From: Planctomycetaceae bacterium
Lineage (GTDB): Bacteria > Planctomycetota > Planctomycetia > Planctomycetales > Planctomycetaceae
Direction: 5' to 3'
NCBI GenBank assembly: GCA_041398825.1
Contig: JAWKTX010000014.1
Coordinates: 92,236-156,235, forward strand
DNA: 64,000 bases
In this document: piece after piece, positions 16,272 to 25,012 of the stretch
How positions within the stretch are numbered: the first letter of the stretch is position 1
How the letters are laid out: each line of letters begins with the position of its first letter
Notes under the pieces: model-generated
Seen by the model: only the letters and a program-made list of their open reading frames with translations
Database searches by the model: none
Told to the model about the DNA's origin: nothing
Program-made: the position numbers and the translations under genes

Positions 16272-18605
16272 TCACGTTTTCTGTTCGCGCCGGGCAATCA
16301 GAATTGCCGGCAATAACAGCAGATCGCCGACCAGAGCCAGCAGGAGCAGAGTGACCATCAGGATCGCAAAGCGACTGGTAGGTACAAAATCACTGAATGA
16401 GAAGATGAACAGGCCCAGCCCGCACGAGACAGATGTCTGTATCATGGCAGCGCCGCAGTGCTGCAGGGCGTAAAGTGTGGCGTGTTTTCGATCGTAACCT
16501 TGTGCGGAACCGCGACGAAAAAACGTGAGGAAATGAAGTGTGTCGTCGACGGCCACTCCGAGGGCCACACTTGCTGTCATGACGGAGCCAATATCCAGCG
16601 GCTGATTCAGCCATCCCATCATTCCAAACGCAACAACAATAGGAAAGACATTTGAAACCATGGCGACGAGACCATTGATGATTCCTGCTTCGACGATTGT
16701 CATGGTCAGAGTAATAACCGCCAGTGCCGACAGCAGACTAGAGAACAGGTCCTTTAGTAACCGCCCCTGAATCTCGTGTACGAGCGGCATGATGCCGGAT
16801 GTCGAAACCGAGACCGAAGAATACTTGTCGGCATTCTGGATCAGGAATTCCTGCGATGCCTGATCTACCTCCCGCAACAGTTGACCGTAATCGACCGGAT
16901 GAAGTGCGCTTGTGCGGGCCGTCATTCGCCAGTATTCGCCGTTTTCGTCAACCCGAAGCATGTCCGCCTGCTGGAATCCGGCTTTCGACAAAGCGATGGC
17001 ACGGTTCAGAGCATTGATGCGCATGACTCGTGGAAGATTGCTTTCTTCCGGGATGGGAGGGAAGAAGGCCAGTGCAGAGGTTGTGCGCGAGAGTGATGGC
17101 CGTTTTGAAAGGGATCGATCAATTTCGTATAACAATTCCATACGCTGGCGGTCGTGCAGCCTGCAGTCTTTTTGAAATGTGACCAGGATTTCGATGGGAA
17201 CCAGCGGTCCGATATGATCTTCGAGCCATTGGTAATCCTGCAGAATTCGGCTGTCGCCTGGAAACAGCGTCTCAACACGGATTGAGGTTTTCACACGCGG
17301 CAGACCACAGGCACAGATGATCATGAACAGAATCAGAATGACCAAAGGTAACCGTGTTCGCTGAAGCAGACCGGCCAGAAATCGCCATGCGTCTGTGTGT
17401 TGTTTTGTCTGATCATGGGCAGTCTCCAAACGTGCAGATGCTGTGTTCAGGCTCGAAGTTCTCTTCACGGGAAACAGCAGCAGCAATCCCGGGACGAGTG
17501 TGAGTACAACGGCGGCGGTGAGAATGACTCCGATAGTCGCATAGATGCCGAACTGTCGAATGGGGGTCAATTCGCTGACGATCAGAGAAGCACTGCCCAT
17601 TGCGGTTGTGAGAGCAGAAAGCACACAGGGAAGCCAGCCCTTTTGAATTGCGGCTATAGCCGGGGAAGATGGATGGGTTTCGCTGGCAAGTGATTCGAAG
17701 TAATAGTTGGACAGATGAATTCCGCCCGCGACGGCAAGGACCTGAATCAGTGGCGGAAGAATAATCAACAGGGCCGACAGGGTTTCGCCGGTGTAGTAGA
17801 TCACTGCCAAAGTTGCTCCCTGGCAGAACGTTGCACATCCAAACACAATCAGTGCCGCACGAAATGACCGAAGCGACAGCCAGCAGAGCAGCATGATCAT
17901 CAGTGACGAAGGGGCTGCGAATGTCGCGAGAGATTTTTGCGAGGCTTCATCAACCGTGAGTCCGTCAATGACCGGCCCGGCAAGCTTCAGCTCGGACTCT
18001 GCCTGACCTGTGATGCTGGTGCAGATTGTTTTGAGTTCAGCGACCAGTTCGGCACGGTGCCGAAGTCCTTCTTTTGTGACCGTGACAATCAGGCAGGTCG
18101 TCAATCCGTCCGGCCCGATCAGGAAACCCTGCATTCTCTGGACCGCAACATCCGCGGGAATGGCTCGTTGAGACGAAGGCGAGTCTATTGCGTCGGAATC
18201 AGAATCGATCACACCGGACACAGATGAAGAACGACCGGTTCCGCCCCTGGTCATTTGGAGGAGAGTTTCTCGTCCGCTCAGTACAGAATATATCCAGGGT
18301 TTGGGGTCTGCATTATGCAATGCGGATTCGCTGCGCAGCTGTGCGAGAAGTTCGTCGAGAACGGGGTTCTTCCAGGTGCAGCCTTTCCAACTGAGCACGA
18401 CGACATCACCGGGGCCAAACTGTTCCACGAACGCATCGTATTTCATTCGAGGTGCGAATGAATGCCCCACCCAGTCCAGCGGTGAATTGTTGTTTGATTG
18501 CAGTGCCTGGCTGGCGCCATAAACGACAAAGGGAACAAGGATGCCCGTATAAATCAGGAGCAGGCGCAATCTTGCAGTCAACGCAGGAGCCAGCTGTGTG
18601 TTCAT
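16272..18605 (-). CDS. MMPL/RND family exporter
   Basis: A 777-residue inner-membrane transporter with two MMPL-type halves. Each half has a large periplasmic loop after TM1 or TM7 and a cluster of five membrane segments. Typical motifs are the first-half segment near AVAGGIHLSNYYFE and the second-half segment VALGVAVDDTLHFLTFFRR. Relatives export lipids, hopanoids or lipid-like antibiotics using the proton gradient. The ATG at 18605 overlaps the stop of the previous gene as ATGA, indicating translational coupling. The frame could extend five codons further to 18620. It is the last gene of the leftward operon (YceI, methyltransferase, NnrU/ICMT-like protein, exporter). I infer it exports the product of the polyketide locus. 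Confidence 0.85.
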   Translation of the reverse strand: MNTQLAPALTARLRLLLIYTGILVPFVVYGASQALQSNNNSPLDWVGHSFAPRMKYDAFVEQFGPGDVVVLSWKGCTWKNPVLDELLAQLRSESALHNADPKPWIYSVLSGRETLLQMTRGGTGRSSSVSGVIDSDSDAIDSPSSQRAIPADVAVQRMQGFLIGPDGLTTCLIVTVTKEGLRHRAELVAELKTICTSITGQAESELKLAGPVIDGLTVDEASQKSLATFAAPSSLMIMLLCWLSLRSFRAALIVFGCATFCQGATLAVIYYTGETLSALLIILPPLIQVLAVAGGIHLSNYYFESLASETHPSSPAIAAIQKGWLPCVLSALTTAMGSASLIVSELTPIRQFGIYATIGVILTAAVVLTLVPGLLLLFPVKRTSSLNTASARLETAHDQTKQHTDAWRFLAGLLQRTRLPLVILILFMIICACGLPRVKTSIRVETLFPGDSRILQDYQWLEDHIGPLVPIEILVTFQKDCRLHDRQRMELLYEIDRSLSKRPSLSRTTSALAFFPPIPEESNLPRVMRINALNRAIALSKAGFQQADMLRVDENGEYWRMTARTSALHPVDYGQLLREVDQASQEFLIQNADKYSSVSVSTSGIMPLVHEIQGRLLKDLFSSLLSALAVITLTMTIVEAGIINGLVAMVSNVFPIVVAFGMMGWLNQPLDIGSVMTASVALGVAVDDTLHFLTFFRRGSAQGYDRKHATLYALQHCGAAMIQTSVSCGLGLFIFSFSDFVPTSRFAILMVTLLLLALVGDLLLLPAILIARREQKT

Positions 18606-19651
18606 GACGCGCGACGCCATGCGATGGCTTCGTCATTCCCGATCTGATCTTCCGTTTCCGCATTCCCAGCTTGCGATGCATTTTCAGAATCACTGCACGC
18701 TTCCGCAAACGAGAGTATTCTGCAGGAGGGATTGGTGAGTGAGTTGCTGGCCGGCATGGTGTTGGCTGCCGTCTGCCGGCGCCCGAGAGCTGCCAGGGGA
18801 AAGAAGGGGTAGCCAGGGACGTCTTCACAATATGTCTGGTACGATCGGCCCAGATAGAACTCGAGTCGCCGATCTTTGAGCACACTGCCGACAAAGATGT
18901 AGATGGTCCATGTGCCGGTTAGCAGAGCATGGTCGAAGGACATCCGGGGAGTAAACCAAATCAGCCCAAGGAAACTCAGGTAAACGGGATGCCGAAGTAT
19001 GAGGTACAGGCTGGTTGGCACAAAATCGCGTCGTGGTTGTCGGGTTCCGTTCCACCAATGCATCCATTGTGTCCAGCCTGTCTGATAACCGAGTCCCGTA
19101 AGACTGATACTGTAAAGAAGTGAGATCCATGACAACAGAAATGCCGCAAGCATGAGATTGGCCGGGAGCCCGGACAGATCCCAGATCAAATGGGGAGTGG
19201 ATTTCCAGAATCCAAACATCAGCATCAGACTCGCGCAGGTCGCCAGACAGAAGAAGGCTCCATAGAACTCCGGGGATATCCATTTACGGAGGCGATTCCG
19301 TGTAAACGGGTGAAGCAGGATGCTGTGCGGAATTGCGAACTGCAAAGCCAGCAGGGCATCAGTCAGAACCCAATGACTGCTGTCTCTGAATGCGCCAAAT
19401 CGCAGAAACGAAAACAGATAGACAACGGTCAGGGCAAACACGGCCTGGGTACCGACGCCAACGACGAGCCCGACGGTTCTCTGCCATTGCTGCCCGTCCC
19501 CTGTCCTGTCAACGGAAGGGTTTTTCAGCAGATCAGGGTGTCCTGTCAGCTCGTTCGGTTCCTTCCGGGCTGCGGGGCGCATCTGTTCGTCAGGGCCCGT
19601 TTCCGCTGGTTCTGGTGTTGGTAGCTGATTGTTGATGGAAAGATGATTCAA
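18602..19651 (-). CDS. NnrU/isoprenylcysteine methyltransferase-type membrane protein
   Basis: A 349-residue protein: a polar N-terminal region (about 1-60), then six or so membrane segments (about 65-270), then a Ser-rich cytoplasmic tail. The ICMT/NnrU/MddA-type signature is at the end of the membrane part: LILRHPVYLSFLG, then RRLEFYLGRSYQTYCEDVPG. Enzymes with this fold use SAM to methylate lipid-borne thiols, carboxylates or hydroxyls. In Bacillus the ICMT-like BpsB methylates alkylpyrones made by the type III PKS BpsA, which makes the type III PKS nearby a natural partner. Gene order is tight: 15 bp after the upstream methyltransferase and an ATGA overlap with the exporter. Methanethiol methylation is an alternative. 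Confidence 0.75.
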   Translation of the reverse strand: MNHLSINNQLPTPEPAETGPDEQMRPAARKEPNELTGHPDLLKNPSVDRTGDGQQWQRTVGLVVGVGTQAVFALTVVYLFSFLRFGAFRDSSHWVLTDALLALQFAIPHSILLHPFTRNRLRKWISPEFYGAFFCLATCASLMLMFGFWKSTPHLIWDLSGLPANLMLAAFLLSWISLLYSISLTGLGYQTGWTQWMHWWNGTRQPRRDFVPTSLYLILRHPVYLSFLGLIWFTPRMSFDHALLTGTWTIYIFVGSVLKDRRLEFYLGRSYQTYCEDVPGYPFFPLAALGRRQTAANTMPASNSLTNPSCRILSFAEACSDSENASQAGNAETEDQIGNDEAIAWRRAS

Positions 19652-19666
19652 GAACGGATCACCTGA

Positions 19667-20509
19667 TCACAGGGACGATTGTTTTTCGGCGATGAAGCAT
19701 CCGTACTTCATCGCTCTCGTCTGATAGGCATCCAGAATCGTCTGGAACCGATCAAGAAAAATAAGCTGGCCCCGATCTACGATTTTGGCAACCGATCGCA
19801 TGGCTGTCCTGTTCACTCGGTCACGGCAGATTTCCCAGGTGCGGTACACCTGATCGGTCCAGTCGAAGACCTTCGTAACGGTGAGACCTGAATCGCTCAG
19901 CCATTGCACATAGTCTGCTTCATTGCCAAGAGATGGACAAAAGAAGCCTTCGCAGACATCGTAGACTTGTTGTCGTCCCACGTCGGTCAGCGGATCATCG
20001 CCAGCAAGCCACGCGCAAATTCCAACCCGTCCGTCGGGGCGCAACCAGTTCGTCATTCTCCTGAAGAAAGCTGGCTTGTCGAACAGATGTTCGGTGCACT
20101 CAATGCTCCAGGCAACATCGAAAGAGTTGTCTGCGAATTCCACAGTCTCAGCATCGTGGCAAATAAATTTTGTACGACTGGAGGTCCGATGCCATCGGGA
20201 TGACAGGGATGCCCAGTTTCGCTGAAAGGGGCTGAGGGTCACGCCGGTCACACGGCACTGGTGGTGTTTTGCCAGATGGATCGAGGATCCTCCCATGCCA
20301 CATCCAATGTCGATCACGTCTGACTGATCGCGAATGTCGATCTCTTGAATCATTCTTTCTGTAAGCTGCCGGGCCGCAATATCAGGTGCTTCGTCTGCTT
20401 CCCACAGACCGTGGTGAATGTGTTGTCCCCACAGCAGTCTGTAGAACAACGTCGAAACGTTGTAATGGGAACGGATAACCTTCTTCTGGACATCAGGGCA
20501 CGAGATCAT
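19667..20509 (-). CDS. Class I SAM methyltransferase, tocopherol/quinol methyltransferase type
   Basis: A 280-residue soluble methyltransferase. The SAM motif DIGCGMGGSSIHLA is near residues 67-80, followed by GVTLSPFQRNWA, a combination typical of gamma-tocopherol and related quinol methyltransferases. FDVAWSIECTEHLFDK supplies the post-motif region. This subgroup also includes sarcosine and phosphoethanolamine N-methyltransferases, so the acceptor is uncertain. It sits 53 bp after yceI and 15 bp before the NnrU/ICMT-like gene, so the four leftward genes probably form one operon. In this setting a phenolic or quinol lipid acceptor is the most economical reading. Confidence 0.82.
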   Translation of the reverse strand: MISCPDVQKKVIRSHYNVSTLFYRLLWGQHIHHGLWEADEAPDIAARQLTERMIQEIDIRDQSDVIDIGCGMGGSSIHLAKHHQCRVTGVTLSPFQRNWASLSSRWHRTSSRTKFICHDAETVEFADNSFDVAWSIECTEHLFDKPAFFRRMTNWLRPDGRVGICAWLAGDDPLTDVGRQQVYDVCEGFFCPSLGNEADYVQWLSDSGLTVTKVFDWTDQVYRTWEICRDRVNRTAMRSVAKIVDRGQLIFLDRFQTILDAYQTRAMKYGCFIAEKQSSL

Positions 20510-20562
20510 GAAAGGTCTTCGACATGAAGGGGGCAGACGGGTCGATCAGGAGGCTGCTGTCA

Positions 20563-21360
20563 CTATGGAGTCACGGAAAGGACACCATGAATTGTCAGTT
20601 GGTCGGTGACACCAACTGCGCCGAATGCCTTTGAAAATGGGCGAATGCCATACTGGGTCTGCAGGATCGCGAAGCGAGTTCGCAGCAGGTGCTTGCCATC
20701 CTTCTCTTCAAGTTCCGCGTTCAGCTGAAGTGGCCGTGTGACGCCATGCAGAGTAAACTTTCCGTTAAGAACGTACTGCGGAAGTCCCCGGCGACTTTTC
20801 TGTGATGATGCCTTTGATGAATCGATTTGGAACGTTGCCGTCGGAAAGCGCTGAACATCCAGTACTCCTGAACCTTTCATATTTGCGTTCACCTGCTGTC
20901 GGGTCGAGGCGTCTGTGGAACCGGACAGCCCTACTGCGCGTCGGGCGGCGTTCGTATCTGCGTCAAACGAACGCATATCGAATACCACGGAGCCCGCGTT
21001 CTGATCGGTATCCAGTTTGACAGAACCGCTTTTAATTCGTCCTTCGACGCCGTGATCGTGCCCCAATCCTGTTTTACCAACAAAGATATAGACGCGACTG
21101 GCGACCGTGTCGATATCACCGGACTGTGCTGCGGGTTGCTGGCTGGTTTCAGGTTGCTGTCCGGGGGCAGTTGTCTGAGGATTCGCCGGGTCGACGACCA
21201 CTGTGCCTGCGGGATTGCCGAACACCGCTGTCACAAGTGAGGTCATGGCCAACATCATCACGCTCAGACCGATCAACCATGGGTTGATGACTGGGCGGAA
21301 TGTGTCGTGCACGACGTTTGTTGAATCGAGGTCTGTGAATTGACTGGCTGGTATCGACAA
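20563..21360 (-). CDS. YceI family protein, membrane-anchored
   Basis: A 265-residue protein with one membrane segment near residues 28-46 (PWLIGLSVMMLAMTSLVTAVF), a Pro/Gln-rich spacer, and a YceI lipocalin-like domain (about 82-265). Recognisable blocks are SRVYIFVGKTGLGHDHGVEG, FDMRSFDAD and GKFTLHGVTRPL. YceI domains bind polyisoprenoids or other long-chain amphiphiles in the periplasm. As first gene of the leftward operon with two methyltransferases and an MMPL exporter, it may carry the lipid product away from the membrane. That role is inference. Confidence 0.85.
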   Translation of the reverse strand: MSIPASQFTDLDSTNVVHDTFRPVINPWLIGLSVMMLAMTSLVTAVFGNPAGTVVVDPANPQTTAPGQQPETSQQPAAQSGDIDTVASRVYIFVGKTGLGHDHGVEGRIKSGSVKLDTDQNAGSVVFDMRSFDADTNAARRAVGLSGSTDASTRQQVNANMKGSGVLDVQRFPTATFQIDSSKASSQKSRRGLPQYVLNGKFTLHGVTRPLQLNAELEEKDGKHLLRTRFAILQTQYGIRPFSKAFGAVGVTDQLTIHGVLSVTP

Positions 21361-21788
21361 AGTCTTCCTCCCTGAATTGATCCTGGCAGTTGCCGACAGC
21401 TATGTCTGGTTTTGAAACATCCTGAGCATTACGCGAAAGACGTGCCACAATCTGTGGATTGTGCCCATGGAACACCTGGTCTCAATTGCGTCTCTCGCAG
21501 GCTGTGCAACAACTGCGTCTGTCGAACGTTGAACAACAATTGAGAAGATGCCATCAAAGTCAACGGATCAGCCAACCAGTTGTTTTCACGCCTTTTCGCA
21601 TTGCGTTGGATACTATAAAAGGCCTCCGCACGTCGATGTGAATTCCAATCGGAACTCAGGAAACTTTGATTCCTTCTTGTTTTTCCCGAGTATCTGGTCA
21701 AGCGTTGGCCACTTTGGCATTCTCTTCTCCATGGAAAAGATTGCGCTAACCGTTTCCCGCTTAGCGCTTGAAGCAGAAGGACGCCCGG
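21361..21788. promoter_or_regulatory. Shared divergent control region of the polyketide/methyltransferase locus
   Basis: 428 bp between the divergent starts of yceI (21360, leftward) and the class I methyltransferase (21789, rightward). No convincing gene lies inside it. An AT-rich TACTATAAAA at 21611-21620 could be a rightward -10 region, but its -35 is weak. AGAAGGA at 21775-21781 is a good ribosome binding site for the rightward gene. Any regulator binding here would control both operons. Confidence 0.45.
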
Positions 21789-22523
21789 ATGGCCTTTTTG
21801 CGCGATCGCAATCGTCAGCCAGAATTGATGGATCAGCCGGAACTGGATGACGATCAGCATCGCGCGGCATTGGCGGGGCTTGGGCGGGTCAACAAATTCA
21901 GTCGAACGGATGCCGTGTTGTGGAGTGTGTTGAGACCCCTTGCGGAATCACAGCCGCATCCTCTGCGAATTCTGGACGTAGCCTGTGGAGGAGGCGATCT
22001 GGCAATTCGGCTGGCTCGCCGGTCACGTCGAACGGGCTTGCAGCTGCAGATTGAAGGCTGTGATATGAGCGCCACGGCGATTCAGTTCGCATCGGAAAAC
22101 GCCGCTCATCATGGCCTGACATCTCTGCGATTTACACAACGCAATATTCTTGCGGAACCGCTGGATCATGGCGCCTATGATATCGTCATGTGTACGTTGT
22201 TTCTTCATCACCTGGACGAGGACGATGCTGTCAAAGTTCTGCAAACGATGCAGAACGGAGCGTGTCGGATGGTTGTCGTTGATGATTTGCTTCGCACGCA
22301 GTTCGGGTACTGGCTTGCGTGGCTGGGAACGCGGCTGCTTACGCGATGCCATGTGGTGCATGTTGACGGGCCGATGTCAGTCGAGGGCGCGTTCACGTGG
22401 AATGAGGCGAAGAATCTTGCTCGCAAGGCCGGTTTGAGTAACGTTCGACTCTCAACACACTGGCCACAGCGGTTTCTGCTCACCGCAGCGGTTCAAAACG
22501 AAGCTTCCCGCGATGAATCATGA
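21789..22523 (+). CDS. Class I SAM methyltransferase of a type III PKS cluster
   Basis: A 244-residue methyltransferase. The SAM site is ILDVACGGGDLAIRLA near residues 62-77, with GCDMSATAIQFA as motif II and YDIVMCTLFLHHL as the post-motif. The rest resembles UbiE-like and phenol/quinol methyltransferases. I start at the ATG at 21789, which follows AGAAGGA by 7 bp; an upstream in-frame start at 21768 lacks this. The next gene starts at 22513, overlapping by 11 bp, and is followed by the polyketide synthase, so the three are translationally coupled. The family is comparable in context to SrsB of Streptomyces, which methylates alkylresorcinols. Confidence 0.83.
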   Translation: MAFLRDRNRQPELMDQPELDDDQHRAALAGLGRVNKFSRTDAVLWSVLRPLAESQPHPLRILDVACGGGDLAIRLARRSRRTGLQLQIEGCDMSATAIQFASENAAHHGLTSLRFTQRNILAEPLDHGAYDIVMCTLFLHHLDEDDAVKVLQTMQNGACRMVVVDDLLRTQFGYWLAWLGTRLLTRCHVVHVDGPMSVEGAFTWNEAKNLARKAGLSNVRLSTHWPQRFLLTAAVQNEASRDES

Positions 22524-23790
22524 ATCGAACGGTGTGTACGATGTCATCGTCATTGGAGCCGGAGTTGCCGGTTGTTTTTCCGCTGCTCTGGCAGCGCGCA
22601 GCGGTCTGAGAGTTGCTCTGCTTGAAAAAGAAATCATGCCCCGCCCCAAAGTGTGCGGCGGATGTCTGAACCGGCGTGCGACGCAGTTGCTGCGTCAGGC
22701 AGGAGCCGGAAAGGTTCTGGAACAATCGGATGCGAAGCCATTGCGAAATATGGTGATCTGCCTTGCTGGACGCAGAGCGACCCTTGCGATGAACGATTCT
22801 GTTGTTATCGGTCGGGAACAGTTTGACTTCGCACTGATGAAGCTGGCAGTGGAGGCTGGCGTAGACTTCAGGCAGGGAGTCATTGCGGAAGTGCTCCCCG
22901 AAGAACAGGGCTCGTCCGGGAAGTCTGATCAGGCGATTTCCACCCGATGCGTTCGTATTGTTGCAACTGAACTGGCGCATCTCCCTTTGCCTGATGGTGG
23001 GGACTGTGGCCGGGAAACATCGCTTCGAGGACGAGTTGTGCTTGTCTGTGACGGGCTAAGCCAGTCTTCACTTGGCAGACTCACGGAATTCCGAACGGAT
23101 GTCCGTCGCGGATCTCGGATTGGCGCATCCATCGTGTGTGATGCGACGCCGGCGGACGGGCATTTGATGAATGCAGATTTGCTGATGGCTGTCTGCAGTT
23201 CGGGCTACGCAGGAAGTGTCTTTCGAAGCGATGGCCGGGTGAATCTGGCTGTCTCCATGGATGCGGAATTCCTCCGGCAGCAATCATCCATAGCGCATGC
23301 TGCTGCCGCGATCCTGAAGAGCGCCGGAGTTCGCCCACCGGAACGACTGAGTGAGCTGATTAGAAGTCGGGAGAACGCGGCGAGCCATGCTGCATGCGAT
23401 GGCATCTGGGTCAAAGGGACTCCGCCTTTAACACGAAGCAGTCCGCGTCTTTCTGCGGATCGTGTTTTTTTGCTCGGTGACAGTACAGGCTATGTCGAAC
23501 CGTTTACGGGCGAAGGGATGGCGTGGGCACTTACAGCCGCATCAGCGGTCCAGCCGGTCATTGCAGACGTCGTTGCATTTGGCTGGACCCCTCAATCTGA
23601 ACAACGGTGGAACACCATCTTCTCTGCGTCCGTCGGGCGTTCCCAGAGCCTATGCCGCTCACTTTCGAACAACCTGCGTCGAAAATGGCTTCTGCACCCG
23701 ATGATGACGCTGTGCCAGTTATTTCCGTTTGCCGCTCAGTCACTTGTCAAGAGAATGAACCGCATGCCTGCCATGCTGGAGCAATCATGA
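22513..23790 (+). CDS. FAD-dependent oxidoreductase, geranylgeranyl-reductase/hydroxylase type
   Basis: A 425-residue flavoprotein. The dinucleotide-binding motif GAGVAGCFSAA is near residues 13-23. KVCGGCLNRRA near residues 45-55 is typical of the geranylgeranyl reductase/halogenase-like branch, and the second FAD motif VFLLGDSTGYVEPFTGEGM is near residues 318-336. Possible activities are double-bond reduction, or aromatic hydroxylation or oxidation of the polyketide product, as SrsC does for alkylresorcinols. It overlaps the methyltransferase by 11 bp and its stop overlaps the start of the type III PKS (ATGA at 23787-23790). The reaction cannot be decided from sequence alone. Confidence 0.85.
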   Translation: MNHESNGVYDVIVIGAGVAGCFSAALAARSGLRVALLEKEIMPRPKVCGGCLNRRATQLLRQAGAGKVLEQSDAKPLRNMVICLAGRRATLAMNDSVVIGREQFDFALMKLAVEAGVDFRQGVIAEVLPEEQGSSGKSDQAISTRCVRIVATELAHLPLPDGGDCGRETSLRGRVVLVCDGLSQSSLGRLTEFRTDVRRGSRIGASIVCDATPADGHLMNADLLMAVCSSGYAGSVFRSDGRVNLAVSMDAEFLRQQSSIAHAAAAILKSAGVRPPERLSELIRSRENAASHAACDGIWVKGTPPLTRSSPRLSADRVFLLGDSTGYVEPFTGEGMAWALTAASAVQPVIADVVAFGWTPQSEQRWNTIFSASVGRSQSLCRSLSNNLRRKWLLHPMMTLCQLFPFAAQSLVKRMNRMPAMLEQS

Positions 23791-24947
23791 ACAGACCCTT
23801 CCGGATTCTTGGTCTCGGAACCGCACTGCCAACCCACCATATTGTTCAGACAGAGGCTGCTTCGTTTGCGGAAACGTGCCTTGCGGGTCAGGGGGGCGAG
23901 GCCCGACGATCATCCACTCTGGTTCAGGCGTTGTACCGTCGCTCGGGTGTAAAGACGCGACACAGCGTCGTTTTGAATTCGTCCACAAACGGCACCGCTG
24001 CGACCCAGGATTTTTACTGGCCGTCAGACACGGAACAGGACCTGGGGCCGGGGACCGCGGCACGTATGTTGCGGTACGAAACCGAATCTCCACTCCTGGC
24101 CCACGATGCAGCATCGCGTGCGATGGAAGAAAGCGGCGTTCGTGCAGATCAGGTAACCCACCTGGTCACGGTTTCGTGCAGTGGATTTTCGGCGCCAGGT
24201 TTTGATTTATCGCTCATCGATTCGCTTGGTTTGTCGCCGCGCACTGCGCGTACACATGTTGGCTTCATGGGATGCCATGGAGCGTTGAATGGCCTTCGTG
24301 TGGCCGCGGCGTTTGCCAGTTCTGATCCGAATGCTGTCGTTCTGGTTTGTGCGGTAGAGATTTGCACACTGCACCATCAGTACGGATGGGACCCTCAACG
24401 TATCGTTGCAAATTCGCTGTTTGCAGATGGTGCCGCAGCCGTTGTGGGTCGTGCCGCAGACAGTAAACATACGTCTTCGTCGGACGAGACATCCGAATCA
24501 GGGGGACACGCGACAGGGCCATCCCTCGCGGTGATCGCGCATGACTGTTGCGTGATCCCTGACACTCGGGAAATGATGACCTGGCGCATTGCCGATCATG
24601 GGTTTCAGATGTCGCTTTCTCCGGAAGTGCCCGATGTTATTACTCGCCAGTTGGCTCCCGTACTGATCGCTTTTCTGGCCAGGCACCAACTGACGATCGA
24701 GCAGGTAGGAAGCTGGGCAGTTCATCCAGGTGGGCCGCGAATCCTGAAGGCTGTTGCAGATGTGGCTGGGCTGACCGATGAGCAGCTGGCCCCTTCACTG
24801 GGAATTCTGGAGCGATGCGGCAACATGAGTTCGCCCACCGTTCTGTTTATCATTGACGAATTGCGTCGTCGGTCCGCGCCAATGCCCTGCGTTGTGATGG
24901 GATTTGGTCCGGGACTGAACGTCGAAATCGCCCTGATCAACCACTGA
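23787..24947 (+). CDS. Type III polyketide synthase (chalcone/alkylresorcinol synthase superfamily)
   Basis: A 386-residue enzyme, the family's usual length. The catalytic triad is visible: C131 in VTVSCSGFSAPG, H313 in AVHPGGPRIL and N346 in ERCGNMSSP. The C-terminal GFGPGLNVE loop is also conserved. Such enzymes extend an acyl-CoA starter with malonyl-CoA and cyclise the chain to resorcinols, pyrones or acylphloroglucinols. The earlier in-frame start at 23607 lies inside the previous gene, whereas ATG 23787 overlaps its stop as ATGA, so I use 23787. An insert rich in Ser and Asp occurs near residues 226-245. The stop codon is part of a 13-bp tandem repeat (24935-25012). Confidence 0.92.
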   Translation: MNRPFRILGLGTALPTHHIVQTEAASFAETCLAGQGGEARRSSTLVQALYRRSGVKTRHSVVLNSSTNGTAATQDFYWPSDTEQDLGPGTAARMLRYETESPLLAHDAASRAMEESGVRADQVTHLVTVSCSGFSAPGFDLSLIDSLGLSPRTARTHVGFMGCHGALNGLRVAAAFASSDPNAVVLVCAVEICTLHHQYGWDPQRIVANSLFADGAAAVVGRAADSKHTSSSDETSESGGHATGPSLAVIAHDCCVIPDTREMMTWRIADHGFQMSLSPEVPDVITRQLAPVLIAFLARHQLTIEQVGSWAVHPGGPRILKAVADVAGLTDEQLAPSLGILERCGNMSSPTVLFIIDELRRRSAPMPCVVMGFGPGLNVEIALINH

Positions 24948-25012
24948 GATCAACCACTGAGATCAACCACTGAGATCAACCACTGAGATCAACCGCTGAG
25001 ATCAACCGCTGA
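24935..25012. repeat. 13-bp tandem repeat, six units, spanning two convergent stop codons
   Basis: GATCAACCACTGA is repeated head to tail at 24935, 24948, 24961 and 24974, followed by two units of GATCAACCGCTGA at 24987 and 25000. Each unit carries TGA on the top strand and TCA (TGA on the bottom strand). Unit 1 ends with the polyketide synthase stop (24945-24947), and unit 6 contains the SLC13 permease stop (25002-25004). Confidence 0.95.

Noticed and set aside
23787..24947. Reading the condensing enzyme as OleA to complete an ole pathway with the OleB-like gene
   Set aside because: Its sequence, with the C131, H313 and N346 contexts and the GFGPGLNVE end, is type III polyketide synthase rather than the OleA thiolase branch, and it is 11 kb from the OleB-like gene.
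24935..25012. CRISPR-like array
   Set aside because: Units are contiguous 13-mers with no spacers and no cas genes nearby; it is a plain tandem repeat.
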